Source: Bradyrhizobium niftali
GTDB lineage: Bacteria; Pseudomonadota; Alphaproteobacteria; Rhizobiales; Xanthobacteraceae
NCBI RefSeq assembly: GCF_004571025.1
Contig: NZ_SPQT01000040.1
Coordinates: 1-62,896, forward strand
Direction of reading: 5' to 3'
Length of the DNA: 62,896 bases
Shown piece by piece: positions 9,094 through 18,653 of the stretch. A program made the translations under genes and the position numbers. Every line of letters begins with the position of its first letter. Position 1 is the first letter of the stretch. The notes below the pieces were generated by a model, which was given only the letters and a program-made list of their open reading frames with translations, did no database searches and was not told the DNA's origin.

Positions 9094-10122
9094 ATGAATG
9101 AGATGACAAGTTTTCGGCCAGTGATCGTGACCGGCGCCGCCGGCTTCATCGGAATGCACGTTTGTGAACGGCTGTTGGCGCGTGGAGAACGGGTCGTTGG
9201 TATCGACTCGTTCACGCCATATTACGATCCGGCATTGAAACGTGCGCGACTCGAAGCGCTCAACCACCGTCCCGATTTCAGCTTCTACGAGATCGACCTC
9301 GCAGACTTTGCCGCGGTGACGCGTGTGTTCGACGAGGTCTCGCCCGATCGCGTCGTTCACCTGGCGGCTCAGCCGGGGGTGCGTGCCTCGATCGACGATC
9401 CCATCACCAGCATCCGCGCCAATTGTGACGGCTTTGTCACTGTGCTCGAAGCCGGCCGCCGCCATGGTGTGGCGCATCTTGTCTACGCCTCGTCGAGTTC
9501 CGTATATGGCGCCAATCGCACCTTGCCGTACTCAACCGAGCATTCGGTGAATCATCCGGTCAGCCTTTATGCCGCGAGCAAGAAGGCCAACGAACTGATG
9601 GCGCATACGTTCGCGCATGTTCACGGACTGCCGGTGACCGGTCTCCGATTCTTCACGGTCTACGGTCCGTGGGGACGGCCCGACATGGCCGCCTATCTGT
9701 TCACGCGTGCGATCTTCGCCAATGAGCCGATCAAGATTTTCAATAATGGCAACATGTGGCGTGACTTCACCTATGTCGACGACATCGTCGAGGGGGTGAT
9801 CCGCACGCTCGACCGGCCCGCGGTCCCGAATCTCGCGTGGAACGCAGAGCAGCCGGAATGCTCGACGAGTTACGCGCCGTATCGCGTCTACAACATCGGC
9901 AACAACAGGTCGGTCAATCTGATCGAATTCGTCGAGACGCTGGAAAAGATCATCGGCAAGCCCGCGATCCGCCAGCTTCTGCCGATGCAAGCCGGCGACG
10001 TCCTGGAGACACGCGCCGACATTTCGGCCTTGCAACGCGACGTCGGCTTCGCGCCTTCGACGCTGCTGGCGGATGGCTTGGGCCGCTTTGTCGAATGGTA
10101 TCGACAGTATCACCGTGTATAA
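9094..10122 (+). CDS. NAD-dependent UDP-glucuronate 4-epimerase family protein
   Basis: A 342-residue extended short-chain dehydrogenase. The Rossmann motif GAAGFIG is at residues 14-20, and the catalytic pair is Tyr159/Lys163 in YAASK. The YASSSSVYG segment and the GIDSFTPYYDPALK loop are typical of UDP-glucuronate 4-epimerases, which make UDP-galacturonate for lipopolysaccharide or capsule. ATG 9094 and an in-frame ATG at 9103 are both possible starts. Only 8 bp separate the stop from manC, so the two are probably co-transcribed. Together with the UDP-glucose dehydrogenase at 11757 it completes the path from UDP-glucose to UDP-galacturonate. Confidence 0.85.
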   Translation: MNEMTSFRPVIVTGAAGFIGMHVCERLLARGERVVGIDSFTPYYDPALKRARLEALNHRPDFSFYEIDLADFAAVTRVFDEVSPDRVVHLAAQPGVRASIDDPITSIRANCDGFVTVLEAGRRHGVAHLVYASSSSVYGANRTLPYSTEHSVNHPVSLYAASKKANELMAHTFAHVHGLPVTGLRFFTVYGPWGRPDMAAYLFTRAIFANEPIKIFNNGNMWRDFTYVDDIVEGVIRTLDRPAVPNLAWNAEQPECSTSYAPYRVYNIGNNRSVNLIEFVETLEKIIGKPAIRQLLPMQAGDVLETRADISALQRDVGFAPSTLLADGLGRFVEWYRQYHRV

Positions 10123-10130
10123 CCCCTCAC

Positions 10131-11558
10131 ATGAGTAGCTCGCACGTGTCTCAAAAAATTATCCCCCTGATCATGTGCGGCGGTGCCGGCACGCGGCTGT
10201 GGCCGGCCTCGCGCGAGGTGCGCCCCAAGCAATTCCTGCCGCTGTTCGGCACCCGCTCGATCTTCCAGGACACGCTGCTGCGGGTCTCGGACGGCGCGCT
10301 GTTCGATCGTCCGATCGTCATCACCAACGCGTCCTACCGTTTCATGGTGCTGGAGCAGCTCGCCGAGATCGGCATCGAGGCCGATGTGATCCTGGAGCCG
10401 ATACGGCGCGACTCCGGGCCTGCGATCGCCGCGGGCGCGGCGTTCGCGCAGAACCGCGCCAGCGACGCCATCGTGCTGGCGCTCGCCGCCGACCATGTGG
10501 TGCAGGACAAGGTCGCCTTTGTCGCGGCGTGCCGCGAAGGCCTCACCGCCGCGAGCGCCGGGCGCATCGTCACCTTCGGCGTCAAGCCGGAGCGGCCGGC
10601 GACCGAATACGGCTATATCAGCCCGGGCGAGGTGATCTCCGGCGAGGTGCACGCGGTCGCGCGCTTCGTCGAGAAGCCGGACGCGGTGAAGGCGGCCGAC
10701 TACGTCAATTCGGGCTATCTCTGGAACAGCGGCAACTTCATGTTCCCGGCGACCGTCCTACTCGACGAATACCGCAAGGTCGATGCGGCCAGCGTGGAGG
10801 CGGTCGCCAATGCAGTCAACAACGCCGGCCGCGATCTCGGCTTCGTGACGCTGGAGCCGGAGGCGTTCGGCGCGGCGAAGGCGATCTCGATCGACTATGC
10901 GGTGATGGAGAAGACATCGCGCGCCGCCGTGGTGCCGGTGTCCTGCGGCTGGTCCGATGTCGGCTCCTGGCACGCGGTGTGGGAGCTGTCAGACAAGGAC
11001 GCGCAAGGCAACGCCGCGGACGGCGCCGCGGTGTTCGAGAATTCCCGCAACTGCAACGTCACCACCGATTCCGCGCTGGTCGCGCTCGAAGGCGTCGACG
11101 ATCTCGTCGTGGTCGCGACCGCTGATGCGGTCCTCGTGTCGCGCCAGAAGGATGCCAACGGCCTGAAGCGCCTAGTGACCAAGCTCAAGGCAGTCGCCCC
11201 CAAGGTCACCGAGGAGCATCTCAAGGTGCACCGGCCCTGGGGCAGCTACCAGTCGGTCGACAATGGCGAGCGTCACCAGGTCAAGCGCATCGTGGTCAAG
11301 CCCGGCGGGCGGCTGTCGCTGCAAAAGCACCATCATCGTGCCGAGCACTGGATCGTGGTGCGTGGTGCCGCCCGGGTCACCGTCAACGAGACCGTGAAGA
11401 CGGTGCACGAGAACGAGTCGATCTACATCCCGATGGGCGCGGTGCACCGGATGGAGAATCCCGGTAAGATCATGCTGGAGCTCATCGAGGTCCAGACCGG
11501 CAGCTATCTCGGGGAAGACGACATCATCCGGATTGAAGACGACTATCAGCGATCCTGA
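10131..11558 (+). CDS. manC: Mannose-1-phosphate guanylyltransferase / mannose-6-phosphate isomerase
   Basis: 475 residues from ATG 10131; an upstream in-frame extension would overlap the epimerase gene. The nucleotidyltransferase signature GGAGTRLWP lies at residues 17-25, with RPKQF following. The C-terminal third is the type II phosphomannose-isomerase cupin (RPWGSYQ, QKHHHRAEHW, IPMGAVHR). The enzyme makes GDP-mannose from mannose-1-phosphate and GTP, and the cupin supplies mannose-6-phosphate. The phosphomannomutase at 16506 provides the linking step. The gene is likely in an operon with the epimerase just upstream. Confidence 0.92.
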   Translation: MSSSHVSQKIIPLIMCGGAGTRLWPASREVRPKQFLPLFGTRSIFQDTLLRVSDGALFDRPIVITNASYRFMVLEQLAEIGIEADVILEPIRRDSGPAIAAGAAFAQNRASDAIVLALAADHVVQDKVAFVAACREGLTAASAGRIVTFGVKPERPATEYGYISPGEVISGEVHAVARFVEKPDAVKAADYVNSGYLWNSGNFMFPATVLLDEYRKVDAASVEAVANAVNNAGRDLGFVTLEPEAFGAAKAISIDYAVMEKTSRAAVVPVSCGWSDVGSWHAVWELSDKDAQGNAADGAAVFENSRNCNVTTDSALVALEGVDDLVVVATADAVLVSRQKDANGLKRLVTKLKAVAPKVTEEHLKVHRPWGSYQSVDNGERHQVKRIVVKPGGRLSLQKHHHRAEHWIVVRGAARVTVNETVKTVHENESIYIPMGAVHRMENPGKIMLELIEVQTGSYLGEDDIIRIEDDYQRS

Positions 11559-11756
11559 CCGAGGCGTTTGAGCCGGGCTCTCGACAGCGCGGGGAGGGGC
11601 GTATCCCTCATCCGGGTCCGCCGTTGTTTCGGCGCAGAGCGGTCAAGATTTATTCGGCCCGCGCAGCAACTTGCCCTAATGTTGGGCGTGCGGCCGGATA
11701 GAGAAATGGTCTAGGGTGTTCAGTGGAACATCCGTCGTCAACGGAAAGAGTTTTTC

Positions 11757-13073
11757 ATGCGAATCGCGATGATCGGAACGGGCTATGTGGGACTGGTGTC
11801 CGGAGCCTGCTTTGCGGATTTCGGTCACGACGTCACCTGCGTCGACAAGGACGAGAAGAAGATCGCAGCGCTCCATCGCGGCGAGATCCCGATCTACGAG
11901 CCCGGCCTTGACGAGCTGGTCGCAAGCAACGTCAAGGCCAAGCGGCTCGACTTCACCACCGACCTGTCGAAGCCGGTGGCGGATGCCGATGCCGTCTTCA
12001 TCGCGGTCGGCACGCCGTCGCGCCGCGGCGACGGGCACGCCGATCTGTCCTATGTCTACGCCGCCGCGCGCGAGATCGCGCAGTCGCTGTCGGGCTTCAC
12101 CGTCGTGGTGACGAAATCGACCGTGCCGGTCGGCACCGGCGACGAGGTCGAGCGCATCATCCGCGAGACCAATCCGTTAGCCGACGTCGTCGTCGCCTCA
12201 AACCCCGAATTCCTGCGCGAGGGCGCGGCGATCCGCGACTTCAAGTATCCCGACCGTGTCGTGGTCGGCACCTCCGACGAGCGCGGCCGCAAGGTGATGG
12301 GCGACATCTATCGCCCGCTGTCGCTGAACCAGGCGCCGCTGATGTTCACGGAACGCCGCACCGCCGAGATGATCAAATACGCTGCCAACGCATTCCTCGC
12401 GACCAAGATCACCTTCATCAACGAGATCGCGGACCTTTCCGAAAAGGTCGGCGCCAACGTGCAGGAGGTCGCGCGCGGCATTGGCCTGGACAACCGCATC
12501 GGCACCAAGTTCCTGCACGCAGGTCCCGGCTTCGGCGGCTCGTGCTTTCCGAAGGACACCAAGGCGCTGATCAAGATCGCGCAGGACTACGACGTGTCCC
12601 TGCGCATCGTCGAATCCGTGCTCGCCGTCAACGAGAACCGCAAGCGCGCGATGGCGCGCAAGGTGAGCCAGGCGCTCGGCGGCTCGCTGCGCGGCAAGAC
12701 CATCGCCGTGCTTGGTCTCACCTTCAAGCCCGACACCGACGACATGCGCGATGCGCCGTCGATCCCGCTGGTAACCGGCCTGATCGACATGGGCGCCAAG
12801 GTCAAGGCCTTCGATCCCGTCGGGATGGAGCAGGCGAAGAGCGAGCTGCCCAGCATCATTTATTGCGAAGACGCCTATTCCTGCGCGGAAGGCGCCGATG
12901 CGCTCGTCATCGTCACCGAATGGGTGCAGTTCCGCGCTCTCGATCTCGACCGGCTGAAGGCGACCATGGCGCAGGCCGTCATCGTCGATCTCCGCAACAT
13001 CTATCGCCCCGAAGAGATGGAAGCGGCCGGCTTCACCTACGAGAGCATCGGCCGGCCGTCGGCGCAGGGCTGA
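11757..13073 (+). CDS. ugd: UDP-glucose 6-dehydrogenase
   Basis: A 438-residue enzyme with the NAD-binding motif GTGYVGL at residues 7-13, the SNPEFLREG segment near 149-156, and the catalytic cysteine Cys263 in GGSCFPKD. The C-terminal UDP-binding domain is complete (KTIAVLGLTFKPDTDDMRD). It oxidises UDP-glucose to UDP-glucuronate with two NAD. About 200 bp separate it from manC, so it may have its own promoter. It feeds the epimerase at 9094 and thus acidic surface polysaccharide. Confidence 0.95.
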   Translation: MRIAMIGTGYVGLVSGACFADFGHDVTCVDKDEKKIAALHRGEIPIYEPGLDELVASNVKAKRLDFTTDLSKPVADADAVFIAVGTPSRRGDGHADLSYVYAAAREIAQSLSGFTVVVTKSTVPVGTGDEVERIIRETNPLADVVVASNPEFLREGAAIRDFKYPDRVVVGTSDERGRKVMGDIYRPLSLNQAPLMFTERRTAEMIKYAANAFLATKITFINEIADLSEKVGANVQEVARGIGLDNRIGTKFLHAGPGFGGSCFPKDTKALIKIAQDYDVSLRIVESVLAVNENRKRAMARKVSQALGGSLRGKTIAVLGLTFKPDTDDMRDAPSIPLVTGLIDMGAKVKAFDPVGMEQAKSELPSIIYCEDAYSCAEGADALVIVTEWVQFRALDLDRLKATMAQAVIVDLRNIYRPEEMEAAGFTYESIGRPSAQG

Positions 13074-13088
13074 TAGCTACACATTGTT

Positions 13089-13184
13089 GTCATACCCCGC
13101 GAAGGCGGGGTATCCAGTAATCCGCGATCTTCGTGACAACCGGGATCCGAGTTTACTGGATCACCCGCATGCGCGGGTGATGAC
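13089..13184. repeat. Palindromic element 1 (GTCAT...ATGAC)
   Basis: An inverted-repeat element with hairpin arms ACCCCGCGAAGGCGGGGT and CACCCGCATGCGCGGGTG, joined by the TCCAGTA/TACTGGA pair. It fills the gap between ugd and hrpB, and the hrpB start lies 12 bp beyond it. Confidence 0.85.
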
Positions 13185-13196
13185 GGAAGCGAGATT

Positions 13197-15671
13197 TTGC
13201 CCCGCAACTTCGACACGCCCCTCCCGATCGATGCCGTGCTCGGCGATTTGTCGCGCACGCTCGAGGCACACAATGCGGCCGTGCTGGTGGCGCCGCCCGG
13301 CGCCGGCAAGACCACGCGCGTGCCGCTGGCGCTGCTCGATGCGCCCTGGGCCAAGGCTAAGAAGATCATCGTGCTGGAGCCGCGGCGCATCGCGGCGCGC
13401 GCCAGCGCCGACCGCATGGCCAAGTCGCTCGGCGAGCGGGCAGGTGAGACCGTCGGTTATCGCGTCCGTTTCGGCTCGAAAATCTCGCGCGCGACACGCA
13501 TCGAGGTCGTGACCGAAGGCATCTTCACCCGCCAGATCATGGACGATCCCGAGCTCTCCGGCGTTGCCGCCGTCCTGTTCGACGAATTCCACGAGCGTTC
13601 GCTCGACGCCGATCTCGGCCTTGCACTGGCGCGCGACGCGCAAACCGGCCTGCGCGAGGATCTGCGCATTCTCGTGATGTCGGCAACGCTCGACGGCGCC
13701 CGCGTCGCAAGGCTGCTCGGCGAGGCGCCCGTCGTCGAAAGCGAGGGCCGCGCCTTTCCGGTCGAGACGCGCTATCTCGGCCGCAAGGCGGATGCGCCGA
13801 TCGAGCGGCAGATGGCGGATGCGATCGCGTCTGCGCTGCGCGCCGACAGCGGTTCGGTGCTGGCGTTCCTGCCCGGCGCCGCCGAAATCCGCCGCACCCA
13901 GAATTTTCTGGCCGAGCGCGTGCAGGACGCCAGTATCGAGATCGTGCCGCTGTTCGGCGCGCTCGATGCCGCCGTGCAGGATCGCGCCATTGCGCCGGCG
14001 CCGAAGGGCACGCGCAAGGTGGTGCTGGCGACCTCGATCGCGGAGACCTCGCTCACCATCGAAGGCGTGCGCATCGTGGTCGATTCAGGTCTTGCCCGCG
14101 TGCCGCGCTACGAGCCCGATATCGGCCTGACGCGGCTCGAGACCGTGCGCGCCTCGCGCGCGGCGGTCGACCAGCGCCGCGGCCGCGCTGGCCGCACCGA
14201 GCCCGGCGTCTGCTACCGGCTCTGGGACGAGCCGCAGACGGCCTCGCTTGCGCCCTACACCCAGCCGGAAATCCTCAGCGCCGATCTGTCCTCGCTGGTG
14301 CTCGATCTGGCGCAGTGGGGCGTCGCCGATCCCGCCGCGCTGTCGTTCCTCGACCCGCCGCCGCAGCCGGCCTGGAAGGAAGCCAAGAGCCTTCTCAGCG
14401 AGCTCAACGCGCTGGACGGCGACGGCCGCATCACCGCGGAAGGAAGGAGCCTGCGCGCGCTGGCATTGCCGCCGCGGCTGGCGCGCATGATCGTGGATTC
14501 GCACCGCGCAGGCAGCGGCGAGGCCGCCGCCGAGATCGCTGCCATCCTCACCGAGCGCGGGCTCGGCGGCGACAGCGCCGATCTCGAGTACCGGCGCGAC
14601 CAGTTCCGCCGCGACCGCTCGCCGCGCGCGTCGAGTGCGCGCGACCTCGCCCGGCGCTGGGCCTCGCAGGTCGCGGCGTCGGAGAAGGCGGGGCAGCAGG
14701 AAGATCTCTCGACCGGCCTGATGCTCGCCTATGCCTTTCCGGACCGCGTTGCCCGCAATCGCGGCAATGGCAGCTTCGTGCTTGCCAACGGCCGCGGCGC
14801 CGCCGTCGAGCAAACCTCGTCGCTCGCCCGCGCGCCCTATATCGCGATCGGCGAAATGACGGGAACGGCCGCGAGCGGGCGCATCTTGCTCGCCGCGCAA
14901 ATCACTGAGGACGACATCGAGCGGCATTTCGCCGAGCATATCGAGACCGTCGACGAGACCTCGTTCGACCGCGGCGCGATGGCGCTGCGCGCGCGGCGCA
15001 AGCGCGCGCTGCATGCGATCACGCTCTCTGAAGCGACGCTGGCCGTGTCGCCGTCGGAGGAGACTCCACGCATCCTCGCCGATGGGCTGATCGCCGCCGG
15101 CCTCGACCGGTTGCCCTGGTCGAAGGCGGCCAAACAATGGCGCGACCGCGTGATGTTCCTGCGCAAGGCCGAAGGCGACAGCTGGCCCGATCTGTCCGAC
15201 GACGGGCTGATCGCGCGGCGCGACGATTGGCTGGTGCCCGCGCTCTACGACAAGATTGCGCTCAAGGATATCTCCGCCGGCGATCTCTCCGATGCGCTGA
15301 TGGCGCTGTTGCCGTGGGAGATGCGCGCGCGGCTCGACCGCGAAGCGCCGACGCATTTCGAGGCGCCGACCGGCACCGTGCTCGCGATCGACTACGAGGC
15401 CGAGCAGGGCCCGACCATCGCGGTGCGGCTCCAGGAGTTGTTCGGGCTCAACACCCATCCGTCGATTGCGGCCGGCAAGGTGCCGCTGGTGCTGGAATTG
15501 CTGTCGCCGGCGCAACGCCCGGTGCAGGTGACGCGGGATCTCCCGGGCTTCTGGCGCGGCAGCTACGCCGCGGTGCGCTCCGACCTGCGCGGCCGCTACC
15601 CGCGCCATCCCTGGCCGGAAGATCCGGCGAACGCACTGCCGACCCGGCGGGTCAAACCGCGCGGCACCTGA
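13197..15671 (+). CDS. hrpB: ATP-dependent RNA helicase HrpB
   Basis: 824 residues, the usual HrpB length. It starts at TTG 13197, because no ATG suits the conserved N-terminus. Walker A is GAGKTT at residues 35-40, the DExH box is DEFH at 129-132, and motif VI is QRRGRAGR. A long helicase-associated C-terminal part runs to PRHPWPEDP, a hallmark near the end of HrpB. The biological role of HrpB is not well defined in most bacteria. It is inserted between polysaccharide genes but has no obvious link to them, and a palindromic element separates it from ugd. Confidence 0.93.
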   Translation: MPRNFDTPLPIDAVLGDLSRTLEAHNAAVLVAPPGAGKTTRVPLALLDAPWAKAKKIIVLEPRRIAARASADRMAKSLGERAGETVGYRVRFGSKISRATRIEVVTEGIFTRQIMDDPELSGVAAVLFDEFHERSLDADLGLALARDAQTGLREDLRILVMSATLDGARVARLLGEAPVVESEGRAFPVETRYLGRKADAPIERQMADAIASALRADSGSVLAFLPGAAEIRRTQNFLAERVQDASIEIVPLFGALDAAVQDRAIAPAPKGTRKVVLATSIAETSLTIEGVRIVVDSGLARVPRYEPDIGLTRLETVRASRAAVDQRRGRAGRTEPGVCYRLWDEPQTASLAPYTQPEILSADLSSLVLDLAQWGVADPAALSFLDPPPQPAWKEAKSLLSELNALDGDGRITAEGRSLRALALPPRLARMIVDSHRAGSGEAAAEIAAILTERGLGGDSADLEYRRDQFRRDRSPRASSARDLARRWASQVAASEKAGQQEDLSTGLMLAYAFPDRVARNRGNGSFVLANGRGAAVEQTSSLARAPYIAIGEMTGTAASGRILLAAQITEDDIERHFAEHIETVDETSFDRGAMALRARRKRALHAITLSEATLAVSPSEETPRILADGLIAAGLDRLPWSKAAKQWRDRVMFLRKAEGDSWPDLSDDGLIARRDDWLVPALYDKIALKDISAGDLSDALMALLPWEMRARLDREAPTHFEAPTGTVLAIDYEAEQGPTIAVRLQELFGLNTHPSIAAGKVPLVLELLSPAQRPVQVTRDLPGFWRGSYAAVRSDLRGRYPRHPWPEDPANALPTRRVKPRGT

Positions 15672-15800
15672 GAAATCACGAACCCGCATTAACCGTCCGC
15701 TCATCCTTTTCGTCAAAATGGCAATGGTCCGGCCGCAGCGTCGCTCGCGGGCGGTCGTGTCGCGTGGTGAAATCGAGCTTTCCGGCTCGGAAGTGGTGTG

Positions 15801-16313
15801 ATGCGTAACATAATGATCTTCGCGGCCATCATGATCGGCCTCGGCACCTTCATGGCGCAGATGGCGGACAGGATGAGCTCCGCTTCCGCCACGTCAGCGC
15901 CGCGCACGACGGTGGCGGTCGCAGCCACCGCGCCGGCCGGTGGCCGCAGCCTCGCCATTGGCCGCGACGGCCGCGGCCATTTCCAGACCGAGGGCCGGAT
16001 CGATGGTCAGCGCATCGGCTTCATGGTCGACACCGGCGCCTCCGTGGTTGCGCTGAACGAGACCTCGGCCGCCCGCTTCGGCCTGCGTCCCTCGCGCAGC
16101 GAATACAACGCCACCGTCTCCACCGCCAACGGCACGATCAAGGCCGCGCGCACCCGCATCGCCATGCTGGAGGTCGGCGGCCTCGTCGTGCGCGACGTCG
16201 AGGCCATGGTGCTGCCGGACGAGGCGCTATCGGAAAACCTGCTCGGCCTCTCCTTCCTGTCCCGCCTGAAGCGTTTTGAGTACGCCAACGGCCAGATGGT
16301 GCTGGAGCAGTAA
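15801..16313 (+). CDS. Retropepsin-like aspartic protease (TIGR02281 type)
   Basis: 170 residues from ATG 15801; GTG 15798 is one codon upstream. An N-terminal hydrophobic segment (IMIFAAIMIGLGTFM) anchors it to the membrane. The active-site motif is VDTGASVVAL, and the second signature is LGLSFLSRLKRFEY near the end. The family is a single-domain clan AA protease that must dimerise. The orientation puts the catalytic domain in the periplasm. The gene follows hrpB by about 130 bp. The natural substrate is unknown. Confidence 0.85.
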   Translation: MRNIMIFAAIMIGLGTFMAQMADRMSSASATSAPRTTVAVAATAPAGGRSLAIGRDGRGHFQTEGRIDGQRIGFMVDTGASVVALNETSAARFGLRPSRSEYNATVSTANGTIKAARTRIAMLEVGGLVVRDVEAMVLPDEALSENLLGLSFLSRLKRFEYANGQMVLEQ

Positions 16314-16505
16314 GGGTCTCCCAAGGGCGCCTGCGACCGTATATTTCAAAAAACGCCTCTGTTTCGACCGCTGTCGCGGTCAGGTTTTCCCTGTTACCAA
16401 ACTGCCGCAATTATAAGCCACAAGCTGCCAATCCCGCCTTCCGCGGCGGCCTGGCATTCGCTAAGGCTGCATCAGATCCTGCCCCCCTTTCACGAGACCG
16501 TCTCA

Positions 16506-18005
16506 ATGTTTCCCAAGCCGAAATCCGTCTTGTTGCCCAACACCTACGCCTTCGAATCCGAGCCGATGGTGAAACCCACGGGTTTTCGCGAATACGACGC
16601 GCGCTGGCTGTTCCAGAAGGAAATCAACCTGATGGGAATCCAGGCGCTCGGCATGGGGCTAGGCGCGCTGATCGCGGAACTCGGCGTCAAGCAGGAGATC
16701 GTCACCGGCCATGATTTCCGCGGCTATTCGGCCTCGATCAAATACGCGCTGATCTCCGGCCTGATGGCCGCGGGATGTAAGGTGCACGACATCGGGCTGG
16801 CGGTGACGCCGATGGCCTATTTCGCGCAGTTCGACCTCGACGTGCCCTGCTGCGCGATGGTCACGGCCTCGCACAACGACAATGGCTGGACCGGCGTGAA
16901 GATGGGCGCCAACCGTCCGCTGACGTTCGGCCCGGACGAGATGACACGGCTCAAGGAGATCGTGCTGGGCGCCGAGTTCAAGAACAAGGTCGGCGGCTCC
17001 TATCAGTTCCACGAGAATTATCCGGCGCGCTACATCGCCGATCTCACCAGCCGTCCGAAGCTGACGCGCAAGCTCAAGGTTGTCGCGGCCTGCGGCAACG
17101 GCACCGCCGGCGCGTTCGCGCCGCAGGTGCTGGAGGCGATCGGCTGCGACGTGATCCCGCTCGACACCGAGCTCGACCACACTTTCCCGAAATACAATCC
17201 GAATCCTGAAGACATGGAGATGCTGCACGCGATCCGCGACGCCGTGCTGCAGCACAAGGCCGATGTCGGGCTCGGCTTCGACGGCGACGGCGACCGCTGC
17301 GGCGTCGTCGACAACACCGGCGAGGAGATCTTTGCCGACAAGGTCGGCGTGATGCTCGCCCGCGACATGTCGGCGATCCACAAGGACGCGCAGTTCGTCG
17401 TCGACGTGAAGTCGACCGGCCTGTTCGTCACCGATCCTGTTCTCCAGAAGCAGGGCGCGAAGGTCGCCTATTGGAAGACCGGCCATTCCTACATGAAGCG
17501 CCGCACCAACGAGATGGGCGCGCTCGCGGGCTTCGAGAAATCCGGCCACTTCTTCTTCAACAAGCCGTACGGGCGCGGCTATGACGACGGCCTGGTGTCG
17601 GCGATCGCGATCTGCGACATGCTCGACCGCGCGCCCGGCAAATCGATGGCTGATCTGAAGAACGCACTGCCAAAAACCTGGTCGTCGCCGACCATGTCGC
17701 CGCATTGCGGCGACGAGGTCAAATACGGCGTCATCGACAAGGTCGTGAAGCATTTCGAAGGCCTGCAGGCGAAGGGCGCCAAGATCGGCGGCCAGGCGAT
17801 CCGCGACCTCGTCACCGTCAACGGCGTGCGCGTCACGGTCGAGGACGGCAGCTGGGGCCTGGTGCGCGCCTCCTCCAACAAGCCCGAGCTCGTCGTCGTG
17901 GTCGAGAGCCCGGTCTCCGAGCAGCGCATGCACGACATGTTCGAGATGGTGAACAGCGTGCTGCGCACGCATCCCGAAGTCGGCGAGTACAATCAGAAGA
18001 TCTGA
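16506..18005 (+). CDS. manB: Phosphomannomutase / phosphoglucomutase
   Basis: 499 residues with the phosphoserine loop TASHN (Ser122) and the metal-binding loop GFDGDGDR (Asp259, Asp261, Asp263). The sugar-binding EKSGH motif and a C-terminal phosphate-binding domain are also present. It interconverts mannose-6-phosphate and mannose-1-phosphate, and possibly the glucose forms, supplying ManC. Sequence alone does not tell whether mannose or glucose is preferred; the manC neighbour favours mannose. About 190 bp separate it from the protease gene. Confidence 0.88.
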   Translation: MFPKPKSVLLPNTYAFESEPMVKPTGFREYDARWLFQKEINLMGIQALGMGLGALIAELGVKQEIVTGHDFRGYSASIKYALISGLMAAGCKVHDIGLAVTPMAYFAQFDLDVPCCAMVTASHNDNGWTGVKMGANRPLTFGPDEMTRLKEIVLGAEFKNKVGGSYQFHENYPARYIADLTSRPKLTRKLKVVAACGNGTAGAFAPQVLEAIGCDVIPLDTELDHTFPKYNPNPEDMEMLHAIRDAVLQHKADVGLGFDGDGDRCGVVDNTGEEIFADKVGVMLARDMSAIHKDAQFVVDVKSTGLFVTDPVLQKQGAKVAYWKTGHSYMKRRTNEMGALAGFEKSGHFFFNKPYGRGYDDGLVSAIAICDMLDRAPGKSMADLKNALPKTWSSPTMSPHCGDEVKYGVIDKVVKHFEGLQAKGAKIGGQAIRDLVTVNGVRVTVEDGSWGLVRASSNKPELVVVVESPVSEQRMHDMFEMVNSVLRTHPEVGEYNQKI

Positions 18006-18024
18006 GAGGGCCGGTATCACCGAA

Positions 18025-18056
18025 TACTGGATCGCCCGGTCAAGCCGGGCGATGAC
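18025..18056. repeat. Half palindromic element 2
   Basis: Only the right arm of the TACTGGAT...GATGAC family is present (hairpin TCGCCCGGTCAAGCCGGGCGA). It lies between the convergent manB and Lrp genes, where the hairpin could also end transcription from both sides. Confidence 0.75.
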
Positions 18057-18076
18057 ACTTTTCGTGTGGTGAGCTC

Positions 18077-18610
18077 TTACGCCGCCACCACCGCCGGGAT
18101 CGGCAGCGCGGTGACCGACTTGATCTTCTCCATCGCGAAGCGCGAGGTGACGTTCTTCAGCGGCACGGCGCTGATCAGCTTCTTGTAGAACACGTCATAG
18201 GCCTGCATGTCCGCGACCACGACGCGCAGCATGTAGTCGACGTCGCCGGCCATCCGGTAGAACTCCATCACCTCGGGCATGGCGCTGACGGCTTCGGCGA
18301 ACTTCTTGAGCCAGGCGTCGGAATGGTCGGCACTCTCCACCGAGACGAACACGGAGATGCCGAGCCCGATCTTGTTCTGGTCGACCAGGGCGACCCGCTT
18401 CAGGATCACGCCGTCGGCCTCCAGCCGCTGGATGCGCTTCCAGCAGGGGGTCGAGGACAGGCCGACACGGTCGCCGATCTCGGCGACGGAGAGGGAGGCA
18501 TCCTCCTGGAGTACCATCAGGATCTTGCGGTCGATGGCGTCGAGGCGGCGGCTGGTCTCGGGGATCTGGACAGCGAGGTCAGTCATTTGAAGAACTTTGT
18601 TCCATTTCAT
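18077..18610 (-). CDS. Lrp/AsnC family transcriptional regulator
   Basis: 177 residues from ATG 18610, which has AGGGGA at good spacing; ATG 18586 has none. The N-terminal helix-turn-helix reads LDAIDRKILMVLQEDASLS then GLSSTPCWKRI, as in Lrp. The C-terminal RAM domain includes VMEFYRMAGDVDYMLRV, the usual effector-binding segment. Such regulators sense amino acids and control their transport or metabolism. It lies close to a kinase gene transcribed the same way and may regulate the local amino-acid-type importer; that target is inference. Confidence 0.9.
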   Translation of the reverse strand: MKWNKVLQMTDLAVQIPETSRRLDAIDRKILMVLQEDASLSVAEIGDRVGLSSTPCWKRIQRLEADGVILKRVALVDQNKIGLGISVFVSVESADHSDAWLKKFAEAVSAMPEVMEFYRMAGDVDYMLRVVVADMQAYDVFYKKLISAVPLKNVTSRFAMEKIKSVTALPIPAVVAA

Positions 18611-18653
18611 GGGCAGATTCCCCTGATATAGAGAAAATCATTCCACGGCAAGC

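Noticed and set aside
10175..11125. Long second frame inside manC
   Set aside because: Arg-rich shadow of the real gene in GC-rich DNA.
14085..15716. Leftward 543-codon frame opposite hrpB
   Set aside because: Antisense shadow; His/Arg/Ala-rich with no domain, while hrpB has all helicase motifs.
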